Shown here piece after piece: positions 50,484 to 60,488 of a stretch of DNA of 64,000 bases. The stretch's first letter is position 1; each line of letters begins with the position of its first letter. Origin of the DNA: Ciceribacter lividus (GTDB taxonomy: Bacteria; Pseudomonadota; Alphaproteobacteria; Rhizobiales; Rhizobiaceae); contig NZ_QPIX01000005.1 of NCBI RefSeq assembly GCF_003337715.1, forward strand, positions 186,001 through 250,000. Direction: 5' to 3'. The translations under genes were made by a program, and so were the position numbers. Under the pieces are notes generated by a model. That model was not told the DNA's origin, did no database searches, and was given only the letters and a program-made list of their open reading frames with translations.

Positions 50484-51934
50484 TGACTGCCACCATCCTT
50501 GTTGCTGACGATGATGCCGCTATCCGTACCGTGCTCAACCAGGCGCTGACGCGGGCGGGATACGACGTCCGGATCACCTCCAATGCCGCGACGCTCTGGC
50601 GCTGGGTCTCTGCCGGCGAGGGCGATCTCGTCGTCACCGACGTCGTCATGCCGGACGAGAACGCCTTTGACCTGCTGCCGCGCATCAAGAAGGCAAGGCC
50701 CGATCTGCCGGTTCTGGTGATGAGTGCGCAGAACACCTTCATGACGGCGATCAAGGCGTCCGAACGGGGCGCCTATGACTACCTTCCGAAACCCTTTGAT
50801 CTCACCGAACTGATCGCAATCATCGGCCGCGCGCTCGCCGAGCCGAAGAAGAAGCCGGCTCGTGTCGACGACGACATGCAGGATGGCATGCCGCTGGTCG
50901 GGCGCTCGGCCGCCATGCAGGAGATCTACCGCGTTCTCGCGCGTCTCATGCAGACCGATCTCACGCTGATGATCACAGGCGAGTCCGGCACCGGCAAGGA
51001 GCTCGTCGCCCGCGCCCTGCATGACTATGGCAAGCGCCGCAATGGTCCCTTCGTCGCGATCAACATGGCGGCGATCCCGCGCGACCTCATCGAGTCGGAG
51101 CTTTTCGGCCACGAGAAGGGGGCCTTCACCGGCGCGCAGACCCGCTCGACCGGCCGCTTCGAGCAGGCCGAGGGGGGGACGCTGTTCCTCGACGAAATCG
51201 GCGACATGCCGATGGATGCGCAGACGCGCCTGCTGCGTGTCCTGCAGCAGGGTGAATACACAACCGTCGGCGGCCGCACGCCGATCCGCACCGACGTCCG
51301 GATCGTGGCGGCCACCAACAAGGACCTGAAGCAGTCGATCAATCAGGGCCTTTTCCGCGAGGACCTCTACTATCGCCTCAACGTCGTGCCGCTGCGTCTG
51401 CCGCCGCTGAGGGATCGCGCCGAAGACATCCCGGACCTCGTCCGCCATTTCATCCAGGAGGGCGAGCGACAGGGTCTTGATTCGAAGCGCTTTGACCAGG
51501 AAGCGCTCGAAGTCATGAAATCCTACGCGTGGCCCGGCAATGTCCGCGAGCTGGAAAACCTCGTCCGCCGCCTGATGGCGCTTTATCCACAGGATGTCAT
51601 CACCCGGGAAATCATCGAATCCGAACTGCGCTCCGATATCGCCGATAGCCCAATCACCAAGGCGAGCGTCGCGTCGGGGCCGATGACCATCGCGCAGGCC
51701 GTGGAAGAGAACATGCGCAGCTATTTCGCCGGTTTCGGCGATGGTTTGCCGCCGCCGGGGCTCTATGATCGCGTGCTGACGGAGATGGAATACCCGCTCA
51801 TCTTGGCGGCGCTGACGGCCACCCGCGGCAACCAGATCAAGGCGGCGGACCTGCTCGGTCTCAACCGTAACACGCTCAGAAAGAAGATCCGCGAACTCGG
51901 CGTATCGGTCTACAGGAGTTCCCGGTCGGCTTGA
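50483..51934 (+). CDS. ntrC: Nitrogen response regulator NtrC (GlnG)
   Basis: 483 residues. Activates sigma54 promoters of nitrogen-scavenging genes when phosphorylated. Receiver domain with Asp53 in VVTDVVMPD, a AAA+ domain with Walker A GESGTGKE, an intact sigma54-contact GAFTGA loop (about 213-218), Walker B-like [10 protein letters not shown] and the arginine-finger region, and a C-terminal Fis-type HTH ([21 protein letters not shown]). Confidence 0.97.
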   Translation: MTATILVADDDAAIRTVLNQALTRAGYDVRITSNAATLWRWVSAGEGDLVVTDVVMPDENAFDLLPRIKKARPDLPVLVMSAQNTFMTAIKASERGAYDYLPKPFDLTELIAIIGRALAEPKKKPARVDDDMQDGMPLVGRSAAMQEIYRVLARLMQTDLTLMITGESGTGKELVARALHDYGKRRNGPFVAINMAAIPRDLIESELFGHEKGAFTGAQTRSTGRFEQAEGGTLFLDEIGDMPMDAQTRLLRVLQQGEYTTVGGRTPIRTDVRIVAATNKDLKQSINQGLFREDLYYRLNVVPLRLPPLRDRAEDIPDLVRHFIQEGERQGLDSKRFDQEALEVMKSYAWPGNVRELENLVRRLMALYPQDVITREIIESELRSDIADSPITKASVASGPMTIAQAVEENMRSYFAGFGDGLPPPGLYDRVLTEMEYPLILAALTATRGNQIKAADLLGLNRNTLRKKIRELGVSVYRSSRSA

Positions 51935-52019
51935 CACCCGCCGGGTGCCGTTGCAATTTCGCCACATTACGTTGCTCAAAAGTCACGAGACGGTGCCGAG
52001 TCCGCTCAGGCCGTTTCGT

Positions 52020-52035
52020 TCGTCCGTTCGGACGA
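52020..52035. repeat. Perfect 16-bp palindrome between ntrC and ntrY
   Basis: TCGTCCG (52020-52026) and CGGACGA (52029-52035) around TT, in the 164-base gap 64 bases before ntrY. There is no T-tract for a terminator on the plus strand. It may be an operator for the ntrYX promoter. Confidence 0.45.
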
Positions 52036-52098
52036 GACTGTTTCCTTTGTGGTGCGCACAGCGCTGATATTGGCCCGGCGGGCGGGAAGTGATTTGAG

Positions 52099-54366
52099 AT
52101 GGACACCCGAAGGATCGATCCCGTGGCGGAGGGTGACGCCGCACTGGTGAACGACCGCCGCGCCTCCTTCGCTTTGCCTGGCCTCGTCCTTGCCGGCGGC
52201 GCGCTCGCCTGCGCCGTCTTTACGTTGCCGGTCCTGCTCGGGTTGACCCCTATCGCGCCGACCTCGAATGTCCTCATTGCGTCGGCCGTGCTGAACTCGC
52301 TGTTCGTGGTCGGACTCATGTTCCTGATCGGGCGGGAGGTCAGCCGTCTCGTGAGGGCGCGCACGCGCGGTCGCGCGGCAGCGAGGCTGCATGTCCGCAT
52401 CGTCGCGCTCTTTTCTGTGGTGGCGATTACGCCCGCCATCCTCGTGGCCATCTTTGCCAGTATCACGCTGAACGTCGGTCTGGACCGCTGGTTCTCGCTC
52501 CGGACGCAATCGATCGTCAGCTCGTCGATGAATGTCGCGCAGGCCTACATGCTCGAAAACGCGAGCTACCTGCAAGGCCAGACCATTTCGATGGCGAACG
52601 ACCTCGATCGCAACCGCGCACTCTTCTTCCTCGATCGGACCGGTTTCGTGCAGCTCATGACCCGCCAGGCGAAGGGGCGCGGCATGCTGGGCGCCTTCCT
52701 CGTGCGTCAGGACGGTTCGGCGATCACCCAGGCCGAGATCAAGACCGACAAGCCCCTGCCGGCGATCCCGAAGGACGCACTCGAAAGCGCGGCTGCAGGC
52801 CAGCCGACGCTGATCCCGCCGGGCGTGACCAATCTGGTCGGCGCGATCATCAAGCTCGATTCCATCTCCGGCACCTTCCTCTACACGATCCGTGCGGTCG
52901 ACCCGAAGGTGATGGCGGCGATGCGGCTGATGGAGGACAACACCGCCGAATACAAGGCGATGGAGGCCGGCCGCACGTCGCTGCAGATCGCATTTGCCGT
53001 ACTGTACCTCGGTTTCGCCCTCATCGTCCTGCTCGCGGCAATCTGGACGGCGATCGCGATCGCCGACCGTATCGTCCGGCCGATCCGCCTTCTGATCAGC
53101 GCCGCCGACAACGTCGCCTCCGGCAATTTCAACGTCATCGTTCCCGTCCGCTCCGCCGATGGCGACGTCGGCAGCCTGTCGCTCACCTTCAACAAGATGA
53201 TCTCGCAGATCCGCACCCAGCGTGACGAGATCCTGGAGGCCAAGGACGAAGTCGACGATCGCCGCCGCTTCATCGAGGCGGTGTTGTCGGGCGTCACGGC
53301 GGCCGTGATCGGTGTCGAGGACGACGGTGTGATCACCATCGTCAATCCGTCGGCGGAGTATTTCCTTGCCCAGTCGTCCGAAGAGATCGTCGGCAAGAAG
53401 CTTTCTATTGTCGCACCCGAAATCGATCGGGTGATGGCAGAGGCTGCAGTGCGCCACCGCGGAGAATACCGCCAGCAGATCAACCTGATCCGTGGCGGCA
53501 AGGAGCGGACGCTGAGCGTCCAGGTGACCCGCGAGGAGACCCGCGGCGCCGCCGACGCCTATGTCATTACGCTCGACGACATTACCGATCTCGTCATTGC
53601 GCAGCGTTCGACCGCCTGGGCTGACGTGGCGCGCCGCATCGCCCACGAGATCAAGAACCCGCTGACGCCGATCCAGCTTTCGGCAGAGCGGATCAAGCGC
53701 CGTTACGGCCGCCAGATCGACGAGAACGACCGCGCCGTATTCGACCAGTGCACGGATACGATCGTCCGGCAGGTCGAGGATATCGGCCGCATGGTGGACG
53801 AGTTCTCGGCCTTCGCCCGCATGCCGAAGCCGGCGAAGCAGCGGTCCGACCTGAGGGATATTCTGCGCGATGCGGTCTTCCTGCGCGAGATGGGTAACAA
53901 TGACGTAACCTTTTTGCGCGAGTTCGGTGACAAGCCGCTCGAAGGCAGCTTCGACGCGCGCATGCTCGGACAGGCGGTCGGCAATATCATCAAGAATGCA
54001 GTGGAGGCCATCGAGGCCGTACCGGCCGAAGAGCGGCGGGGCGGCAAGGTGCTGGTACGCTCGGCCTATGACGAGGGGCAGGACAGCTTCGTGGTCGACG
54101 TCATCGACAACGGGCGCGGTCTGCCGGTCGAGAACCGCCATCGTATCCTGGAACCATACATGACGATGCGCGAGAAGGGCACGGGGCTCGGGCTCGCGAT
54201 CGTGAAGAAGATTATCGAAGAACACGGCGGTCAGCTCGAATTGCATGACGCGCCGGCGGAGTTCGACCACGGGCGAGGGGCCATGATCAGGATCGTCCTG
54301 CCGCGCCTCGACGCCGGCGTTTCCGCCGCAGGTGAAAGTGACAGGGAAAAGGTCCATGGCCTCTGA
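52099..54366 (+). CDS. ntrY: Membrane sensor kinase NtrY
   Basis: 755 residues. Two membrane segments near the start (LPGLVLAGGALACAVFTLPVLLG; SNVLIASAVLNSLFVVGLMFL) and further ones (HVRIVALFSVVAITPAILVAIFA; LQIAFAVLYLGFALIVLLAAIWTAIAIA) frame a periplasmic sensor loop. A HAMP domain (IADRIVRPIRLLISAADNVASGNF) leads to a PAS domain and a HisKA with His516 ([13 protein letters not shown]) and HATPase (NIIKNAVEAIEAV, GTGLGLAIV). Partner of NtrX in nitrogen and redox adaptation in alphaproteobacteria. It overlaps ntrX by 11 bases. Confidence 0.95.
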   Translation: MDTRRIDPVAEGDAALVNDRRASFALPGLVLAGGALACAVFTLPVLLGLTPIAPTSNVLIASAVLNSLFVVGLMFLIGREVSRLVRARTRGRAAARLHVRIVALFSVVAITPAILVAIFASITLNVGLDRWFSLRTQSIVSSSMNVAQAYMLENASYLQGQTISMANDLDRNRALFFLDRTGFVQLMTRQAKGRGMLGAFLVRQDGSAITQAEIKTDKPLPAIPKDALESAAAGQPTLIPPGVTNLVGAIIKLDSISGTFLYTIRAVDPKVMAAMRLMEDNTAEYKAMEAGRTSLQIAFAVLYLGFALIVLLAAIWTAIAIADRIVRPIRLLISAADNVASGNFNVIVPVRSADGDVGSLSLTFNKMISQIRTQRDEILEAKDEVDDRRRFIEAVLSGVTAAVIGVEDDGVITIVNPSAEYFLAQSSEEIVGKKLSIVAPEIDRVMAEAAVRHRGEYRQQINLIRGGKERTLSVQVTREETRGAADAYVITLDDITDLVIAQRSTAWADVARRIAHEIKNPLTPIQLSAERIKRRYGRQIDENDRAVFDQCTDTIVRQVEDIGRMVDEFSAFARMPKPAKQRSDLRDILRDAVFLREMGNNDVTFLREFGDKPLEGSFDARMLGQAVGNIIKNAVEAIEAVPAEERRGGKVLVRSAYDEGQDSFVVDVIDNGRGLPVENRHRILEPYMTMREKGTGLGLAIVKKIIEEHGGQLELHDAPAEFDHGRGAMIRIVLPRLDAGVSAAGESDREKVHGL

Positions 54367-55720
54367 TATTCTTGTAGTCGACGATGAAGAAGACATCCGC
54401 GAAATCGTCTCGGGCATCCTGAGCGACGAAGGTCACGAGACCCGCACAGCCCACGACGCGGACAGCGCGCTTGCAGCAATTTCCGATCGCGTGCCGCGGC
54501 TCGTGTTCCTCGACATCTGGATGCAGGGAAGCCGGCTCGACGGCCTGTCGTTGCTCGACGAGATCAGGACCCGCCATCCCGAGCTGCCGGTGGTGATGAT
54601 TTCCGGCCACGGCAACATCGAGACGGCGGTTTCGGCGATCAAGCGCGGTGCCTTCGACTTCATCGAGAAGCCGTTCAAGGCCGACCGGCTGATTTTGATC
54701 GCCGAACGGGCGCTCGAAAATTCCAAGCTGAAACGCGAGGTTTCGGAGCTGAAGAAGCGCGCCGGCGACACCGCGGAACTGATCGGGACCTCGGTCGCCG
54801 TCTCGCAGTTGCGCCAGACGATCGACAAGGTCGCCCCCACCAACAGCCGTATCATGATCTTCGGCCCGTCCGGTTCCGGCAAGGAACTGGTGGCGCGGAT
54901 GATCCACAAGCGTTCGACCCGCTCCGGCGGTCCCTTCGTCACGCTGAACGCAGCGGCGATCACGCCGGACCGGATGGAGATTGCGCTTTTCGGCACAGAG
55001 GGCTCGCCCGGCCAGCCGCGCCGCATCGGTGTGCTCGAGGAAGCCCACCGCGGCATTCTCTACCTCGACGAGATCGGCGAGATGCCGCGCGAGACACAGA
55101 ACAAGATTCTGCGCGTGCTCGTGGAGCAGCAGTTCGAAAGGGTCGGCGGCTCGAAGCGCGTGAAGGTGGACGTCCGCATCATCTCGTCGACGGCCTACAA
55201 CCTCGAAAACCAGATTGCCGAGGGGCGCTTCCGCGAGGACCTCTTCCATCGTCTGGCAGTGGTGCCGATCAAGGTGCCGGCGCTCGCCGAGCGGCGGGAG
55301 GACATCCCGTTCCTGGTCGACATGTACATGCGCCAGATCTGCGAGCAGGCGGGCGTGCGTCCGCGCAAGATCGGCGAGGACGCGATGGCGGTGCTGCAGG
55401 CGAACGACTGGCCGGGCAATATCCGCCAGCTCCGCAACAACATCGAGCGGCTGATGATTCTTGCCCACGGCGACGGTCCTGATTCGCCGATCACCGCGGA
55501 GATGCTGCCGCAGGACCTCTCCGACATGCTGCCGAAGGTCTCTGCGCGCAACGACACCCACATCATGACGTTGCCCCTGCGCGAAGCGCGCGAGATGTTC
55601 GAGCGCGACTACCTGATCGCCCAGATCAACCGGTTCGGCGGCAACATATCGCGCACCGCGGAATTCGTCGGCATGGAGCGCTCCGCCCTCCATCGCAAAC
55701 TGAAGTCTCTTGGCGTATAA
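54356..55720 (+). CDS. ntrX: Response regulator NtrX without a GAFTGA loop
   Basis: 454 residues. Receiver domain with Asp53 in LVFLDIWMQG, a AAA+ domain (Walker A GPSGSGKE; LYLDEIGEMP) and a C-terminal Fis-type HTH (GGNISRTAEFVGMERSALHRKLKSL). The sigma54-contact GAFTGA motif is replaced: after ELFGTEG comes SPGQPRRIGVLEEAHRG. This loss is known for alphaproteobacterial NtrX, so it probably acts with sigma70 or as a repressor. Start overlaps the ntrY end. Confidence 0.95.
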   Translation: MASDILVVDDEEDIREIVSGILSDEGHETRTAHDADSALAAISDRVPRLVFLDIWMQGSRLDGLSLLDEIRTRHPELPVVMISGHGNIETAVSAIKRGAFDFIEKPFKADRLILIAERALENSKLKREVSELKKRAGDTAELIGTSVAVSQLRQTIDKVAPTNSRIMIFGPSGSGKELVARMIHKRSTRSGGPFVTLNAAAITPDRMEIALFGTEGSPGQPRRIGVLEEAHRGILYLDEIGEMPRETQNKILRVLVEQQFERVGGSKRVKVDVRIISSTAYNLENQIAEGRFREDLFHRLAVVPIKVPALAERREDIPFLVDMYMRQICEQAGVRPRKIGEDAMAVLQANDWPGNIRQLRNNIERLMILAHGDGPDSPITAEMLPQDLSDMLPKVSARNDTHIMTLPLREAREMFERDYLIAQINRFGGNISRTAEFVGMERSALHRKLKSLGV

Positions 55721-55771
55721 GCGAGCCCGGCGGCGCGAGCCGCCGTCATCACATCCGTCGAAAGAGGCATC

Positions 55772-57148
55772 ATGAAAGTCATCATTTGCGGCGCCGGGCA
55801 GGTGGGCTACGGGATCGCGGAACGTCTGTCCCAGGAAGACAATGATGTCTCGGTGATCGACACTTCGGCCTCGCTGGTCGGCCACATCACCGAAACGCTC
55901 GACGTGCGCGGCTATGTCGGCCACGGTGCCCACCCGGACGTGCTGGCAAAGGCCGGTGCCGACCAAGCGGACATGATCATCGCCGTGACCCTCTACGACG
56001 AGATCAACATGGTCGCTTGCCAGGTGGCCCATTCGCTCTTCAACGTGCCGACGAAGATCGCCCGCATTCGTTCACAGAGCTACCTCCGTCCGGAATATTC
56101 CGACCTCTTCAGCCGCGACAACATGCCGATCGACGTCACCATCTCGCCCGAGGTCGAGGTCGGCAAGATGGTGCTGCGGCGCATCTCCTTCCCCGGCGCG
56201 AACGACATCGCGCGCTTTGCCGACGATCATATCGCGATGGTGGCGATCGAGTGCATGGAGGACTGCCCGGTCGTCAACACGCCCCTGCACCAACTGAGCC
56301 AGCTCTTCCCGGACCTGATGGCGACCGTCACCGCGATCTATCGCAACGGCCGGCTCCACGCCGTCCATTCGACCGACCAGCTTCTGGTCGGCGATCTCGC
56401 TTACGTCATCTGCCAGCGGGACCACATCCGCCGCACTCTCGGGCTCTTCGGCCACGAGGAGCAGGAGGCCGGCCGCATCGTCATCGCCGGAGGCGGCAAT
56501 ATCGGCTATTTCGTCGCCCGGACCATCGACGAGATGCAGCCGAGGATGAAAGTCAAGATTATCGAGGGCGACCGTGAGCGGGCTGTATCGGTCTCCGACC
56601 AGCTCCGCCATGCCATCGTTCTGCACGGTTCAGCGCTCGACCAGAACGTCCTCATGCAGGCGGACATCCAGGATGCCGACCTCATGGTGGCGCTCACCAA
56701 CAGCGATCAGACCAACGTGCTGAGCGCGGCGATGGCCAAGCGTCTCGGCTGCAAGTCCGGGATGATCCTGATCAACGATCCGTCCTATCAGGACCTGACG
56801 ACCTCGATCGGCATCGACGCCTATATCAATCCGCGGGCCGTCACTATTTCGCGCGTGCTCCAGCACGTCCGCAAGGGGCGAATCCGCTCGGTCTACGCCG
56901 TCCAGAAGGGCGCCGCGGAGGTGATCGAGGCCGAGGCGCTGGAAACCTCTCCACTTGTTGGGCGACCGTTCCGTGATCTCGAGCTGCCCGAAGGCATGCG
57001 CATCGGCGCGATCTACCGCGATGGCGCGGTCCTGCGGCCGGACGGCAGCACCAGGATCAAGACCAAGGATCGCGTGGTGCTCTTCGTCACCGCGGCCGCG
57101 ATCCGCGACGTCGAGCAGATGTTTCGCGTCTCCATCCAGTACTTCTGA
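55772..57148 (+). CDS. trkA: Trk potassium uptake regulator TrkA
   Basis: 458 residues. A peripheral NAD-binding protein that gates the TrkH/TrkG potassium channel. Two RCK (TrkA-N) modules are visible: MKVIICGAGQVGYGIAERLSQ and, near residue 233, IVIAGGGNIGYFVARTI, each followed by a TrkA-C domain. Full tandem length is normal. AAAGAGG precedes the ATG. It is downstream of ntrYX by 51 bases, as in related genomes; the channel gene is not in the window. Confidence 0.96.
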   Translation: MKVIICGAGQVGYGIAERLSQEDNDVSVIDTSASLVGHITETLDVRGYVGHGAHPDVLAKAGADQADMIIAVTLYDEINMVACQVAHSLFNVPTKIARIRSQSYLRPEYSDLFSRDNMPIDVTISPEVEVGKMVLRRISFPGANDIARFADDHIAMVAIECMEDCPVVNTPLHQLSQLFPDLMATVTAIYRNGRLHAVHSTDQLLVGDLAYVICQRDHIRRTLGLFGHEEQEAGRIVIAGGGNIGYFVARTIDEMQPRMKVKIIEGDRERAVSVSDQLRHAIVLHGSALDQNVLMQADIQDADLMVALTNSDQTNVLSAAMAKRLGCKSGMILINDPSYQDLTTSIGIDAYINPRAVTISRVLQHVRKGRIRSVYAVQKGAAEVIEAEALETSPLVGRPFRDLELPEGMRIGAIYRDGAVLRPDGSTRIKTKDRVVLFVTAAAIRDVEQMFRVSIQYF

Positions 57149-57169
57149 TCGCCGGGAGTTCCATCGATC

Positions 57170-58033
57170 ATGCCGAGAATTGCCTATGTCAATGGCCGCT
57201 ACGTCAACCACGGCGAGGCGGGCGTCCATATCGAGGATCGCGGCTACCAGTTCGCTGACGGTGTCTACGAGGTTTGCGAGGTGCGCCACGGCGTGATCGT
57301 CGACCTCACCCGCCATCTCGACCGGCTCGACCGCTCGCTATCGGAGATCCGGATCAATCCGCCGATGACGCGGGCGGCGCTCACCCATGTCATCCGCGAG
57401 GTGCTGCGGCGCAACCGCGTGCGCAACGGCCTCTTCTATCTGCAGGTGACCCGCGGTGCCGCGCGGCGCGACCACGTGTTTCCCGCCGCCGGTACGCCGT
57501 CGACCCTGGTGGTGACCGCAAAGAGCACCAGTCCGGAGGTGATCGCCGCCAAGAACGTCAGCGGCATCAAGGCGATCACGCTTCCCGACAACCGCTGGGA
57601 GCGCGTCGACATCAAGACGGTCGGTCTTCTGCCGAATGTCCTCGCCCGCCAGCAGGCGAAGGAAGCGGGCGCGCAGGAGGCGATCTACATCGACCGTGAC
57701 GGCATGGTGACGGAAGGGGCGGCGACCAATGTCTGGATCGTCGACAAGGAGGGGAATCTCGTCACCCGTCCGGCTGACCCCGGCATCCTGCGAGGCATCA
57801 CCCGCACGACTTTGATGGGTGTCGCCGACAAGCTCGGAGTGTCGATCGTCGAACGCCGGTTCTCCCGCGAGGAGATGCTGGAGGCCCGTGAAGTGTTCAT
57901 CACGGCGGCGACCAGCATCTGTTTTCCGGTCGTCGAGATCGACGGCCGCACCATCGCCAACGGTCATCCCGGCGACGTATCCCGAAGCATTCGTCAGACC
58001 TTTTTCGACATTGCGGAAAAGACTGCGATTTGA
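57170..58033 (+). CDS. dat: D-amino-acid aminotransferase
   Basis: 287 residues of fold-type IV PLP transaminases. Features are VHIEDRGYQFADGVYEV, the PLP lysine in RVDIKTVGLLPNVLARQQAKEAG, and the GAATNVWIVDKEGNLVTRP and GILRGITRTTLMGVA blocks that bind the cofactor phosphate. The pattern fits the D-alanine aminotransferase group better than branched-chain IlvE. GGGAG precedes the ATG. It lies 21 bases after trkA. Confidence 0.93.
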   Translation: MPRIAYVNGRYVNHGEAGVHIEDRGYQFADGVYEVCEVRHGVIVDLTRHLDRLDRSLSEIRINPPMTRAALTHVIREVLRRNRVRNGLFYLQVTRGAARRDHVFPAAGTPSTLVVTAKSTSPEVIAAKNVSGIKAITLPDNRWERVDIKTVGLLPNVLARQQAKEAGAQEAIYIDRDGMVTEGAATNVWIVDKEGNLVTRPADPGILRGITRTTLMGVADKLGVSIVERRFSREEMLEAREVFITAATSICFPVVEIDGRTIANGHPGDVSRSIRQTFFDIAEKTAI

Positions 58034-58140
58034 TACCAACTTCACCGCGAAGGGGTCGTAAGGGCACTTCCTGGTCGGCTGACACGCGCAAACAATAATT
58101 CACCGGTCAAAGCACCGGCAAAAAAGAAAGAAGCGGCGCC

Positions 58141-58386
58141 ATGGCGGAACGTTCTCAGAATTTGCAGGATCTTTTCCTCAACACTGTTCGCAAGCAGAAG
58201 ATTTCGTTGACGATTTTCTTGATCAACGGCGTCAAGCTGACTGGCGTCGTCACGTCTTTCGACAATTTCTGCGTCCTTCTGCGCCGTGACGGGCATTCGC
58301 AGCTGGTTTATAAACACGCGATTTCGACCATCATGCCGGGACAGCCGATGCAGATGTTCGAAAGCGAAGAGAACGCGGCTTCATAG
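58141..58386 (+). CDS. hfq: RNA chaperone Hfq
   Basis: 81 residues. Hexameric Sm-fold RNA chaperone that pairs small RNAs with mRNAs. The Sm1 block [42 protein letters not shown] and Sm2 [13 protein letters not shown] are exact family features; the C-terminal tail is short, as in alphaproteobacteria. Often regulates nif and envelope genes in rhizobia. hflX follows after 74 bases, a very common order. Confidence 0.98.
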   Translation: MAERSQNLQDLFLNTVRKQKISLTIFLINGVKLTGVVTSFDNFCVLLRRDGHSQLVYKHAISTIMPGQPMQMFESEENAAS

Positions 58387-58460
58387 GGTCAAAAGCAATC
58401 AACACGCGCGATACCAAGAGCGATTCCATAGTCCCGGAGGATGAAAAACACCGGGACGAC

Positions 58461-59810
58461 ATGTGCGCTGTCGTCGTCGTTCCGCTGGTGAAACCCTCGC
58501 GCGCTGCTGCGGCGGGCCAGGCCGACGGTGCGGGGGCGCAGCCACCTGCTCCGACCCGATCCAACGAAGCCCGCCTCGAAGAGGCAATCGGCCTTGCGCG
58601 CGCCATCGACCTGACGATCGCGGCGGGTCTGCTCGTGGCCGTCAACCAGCCGCGGCCGGCGACACTGCTCGGCACCGGCAAGATCGCCGAAATCGGCGCA
58701 CTGCTCGACGAGCACAATGCCGGGCTCGTCATCGTCGACCATCCGCTGACCCCGGTGCAGCAGCGCAATCTCGAAAAGGAATGGAACGCCAAGGTCATCG
58801 ACCGGACGGGCCTCATCCTGGAAATCTTCGGCCGGCGCGCCTCTACCAAGGAAGGCACGCTGCAGGTCGAGCTTGCCCATCTCAACTACCAGAAGGGCCG
58901 GCTGGTCCGGAGCTGGACGCACCTTGAGCGTCAGCGCGGCGGCGCGGGCTTCATGGGCGGCCCCGGCGAAACCCAGATCGAAGCCGACCGTCGCCTCTTG
59001 CAGGAGCGGATCGTCAGGCTGGAACGGGAGCTGGAGCAGGTGGTGCGCACCCGCCAGCTCCACCGTGCCAAGCGCCGCAAGGTGCCGCATCCGATCGTCG
59101 CCCTCGTCGGCTACACCAATGCCGGCAAGTCAACGCTCTTCAACCGGATCACCGGTGCCGGCGTGCTCGCCGAGGACATGCTGTTTGCGACGCTCGATCC
59201 GACGCTCCGGCGCATGAAGCTGCCGCACGGGCGTACGGTTATCTTGTCGGATACGGTGGGATTCATCTCGAACTTGCCGACCCACCTCGTCGCCGCCTTC
59301 CGCGCGACGCTCGAAGAGGTGCTGGAAGCCGATCTCATCCTCCATGTCCGCGACATGTCCGACCCCGACAACGGAGCGCAGGCGTCGGACGTCCTGCGCA
59401 TCCTTTCCGAGCTCGGTATCGGCGAGAAGGAAGGGGCCGAGCGCATCATCGAGGTCTGGAACAAGATCGACCGGCTGGAGCCGGAAAGCCACGACGCGAT
59501 TCTGCAGAAGGCCGCCTCGCGCGCCAACGTCATTCCCGTCTCGGCGATCAGCGGCGAGGGCGTCGACCAGCTGATGGCGGTGATTTCCGAGCGGCTCTCG
59601 GGCGTACTCACCGAAACGACGGTGATCATCCCGTCCGACAAGCAGGCGCTGATCTCCTGGGCCTACGAGAACGCCGTGGTCGACGGCCGCGAGGACCGCG
59701 AGGACGGCTCCGTCAGCCTCGACCTGCGGCTGACCGAGCGCCAGGCGATCGAGCTCGAACGCAAGCTCGGCAATGACCGCAAGCGTGACAAGGAAGACTG
59801 GGAACGGTGA
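58461..59810 (+). CDS. hflX: Ribosome-associated GTPase HflX
   Basis: 449 residues. Rescues stalled ribosomes. N-terminal HflX domain (TLLGTGKIAEIGALLDEHNAGLVIVDHPLTPVQQRNLEK, then GPGETQIEADRRLL), and a G domain with P-loop GYTNAGKSTLFN, G3 DTVGFI and G4 NKID. The coding-like frame continues upstream to about 58389 with no ATG/GTG/TTG, so the ATG at 58461 is used although no binding site is well placed (GGAGG ends 20 bases upstream). N-terminus is therefore uncertain. Confidence 0.93.
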   Translation: MCAVVVVPLVKPSRAAAAGQADGAGAQPPAPTRSNEARLEEAIGLARAIDLTIAAGLLVAVNQPRPATLLGTGKIAEIGALLDEHNAGLVIVDHPLTPVQQRNLEKEWNAKVIDRTGLILEIFGRRASTKEGTLQVELAHLNYQKGRLVRSWTHLERQRGGAGFMGGPGETQIEADRRLLQERIVRLERELEQVVRTRQLHRAKRRKVPHPIVALVGYTNAGKSTLFNRITGAGVLAEDMLFATLDPTLRRMKLPHGRTVILSDTVGFISNLPTHLVAAFRATLEEVLEADLILHVRDMSDPDNGAQASDVLRILSELGIGEKEGAERIIEVWNKIDRLEPESHDAILQKAASRANVIPVSAISGEGVDQLMAVISERLSGVLTETTVIIPSDKQALISWAYENAVVDGREDREDGSVSLDLRLTERQAIELERKLGNDRKRDKEDWER

Positions 59811-59848
59811 GGGGCGTTTTGCTTCCGTAACGACGAGAGGAGTTGCAG

Positions 59849-60436
59849 ATGCATGCCGATGCCGAAAAGATCGAAGCCTTCTTCTCCGACACCAAGGCTT
59901 GGCCCACGGAACTGCGAGCGCTGAGGGCGATCCTGCTCGACTGCGGGCTTGCGGAAGAATTCAAGTGGCGCGGGCCGTGCTACACCTATGACGGCGGCAA
60001 CGTCGCCATCATCTGGGGCTTCAAGGAGAATGCCGCGCTCGGCTTCTTCAGGGGCGTGCTGCTCAAGGACCCGGAAGGTCTGCTCGTCGCGCCCGGCGAC
60101 AATTCCCGCGCCGTGCGCATGTTCAAGTTCACCGGCCTCGACCAGATCACCGCAATCGAGACCACCATCCGGGACTATGTCCGCGAGGCGATCGAACTCG
60201 AAAAAGCCGGTGCGAAGGTCGACCTGCCGAAGGACGACATCGTCTACCCCGAAGAGCTTCTCGCCGCGCTGGAGGAGGACCCGGAATTGCAGGAGGCCTT
60301 CGAGGCGCTGACACCCGGCCGCAAGCGCGGCTATGCGCTGCATTTCGCCCAGCCGAAGCAATCCGCCACCCGTGTCTCGCGGATCGAAAAGAGCCGCGAC
60401 AGAATATTGGCGGGAAAGGGGCTGCAGGAGCGGTGA
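59849..60436 (+). CDS. YdeI/OmpD-associated family protein
   Basis: 195 residues of the YdeI/DUF1801-like group. A DUF1801-like core (FFSDTKAWPTELRALRAILLDCGLAEEFKWRGPCYTYDGGNVAIIWGFKENAALGFF) is followed by a C-terminal helical tail (LDALEEDPELQEAFEALTPGRKRGYALHF-like, seen as ELLAALEEDPELQEAFEAL and GRKRGYALHFAQPKQ). Function is not established; relatives bind nucleic acid or are linked to stress. AGGAG precedes ATG 59849. It lies 38 bases after hflX. Confidence 0.87.
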   Translation: MHADAEKIEAFFSDTKAWPTELRALRAILLDCGLAEEFKWRGPCYTYDGGNVAIIWGFKENAALGFFRGVLLKDPEGLLVAPGDNSRAVRMFKFTGLDQITAIETTIRDYVREAIELEKAGAKVDLPKDDIVYPEELLAALEEDPELQEAFEALTPGRKRGYALHFAQPKQSATRVSRIEKSRDRILAGKGLQER

Positions 60437-60488
60437 CGAGCATGGCTCTTCCGGGCGTTTCGCTGGGGCAGCCGTTCTCCGAACGAAA

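Noticed and set aside
52006..54417. 803-codon minus frame opposite ntrY
   Set aside because: Shadow of ntrY; highly basic/acidic noise without motifs.
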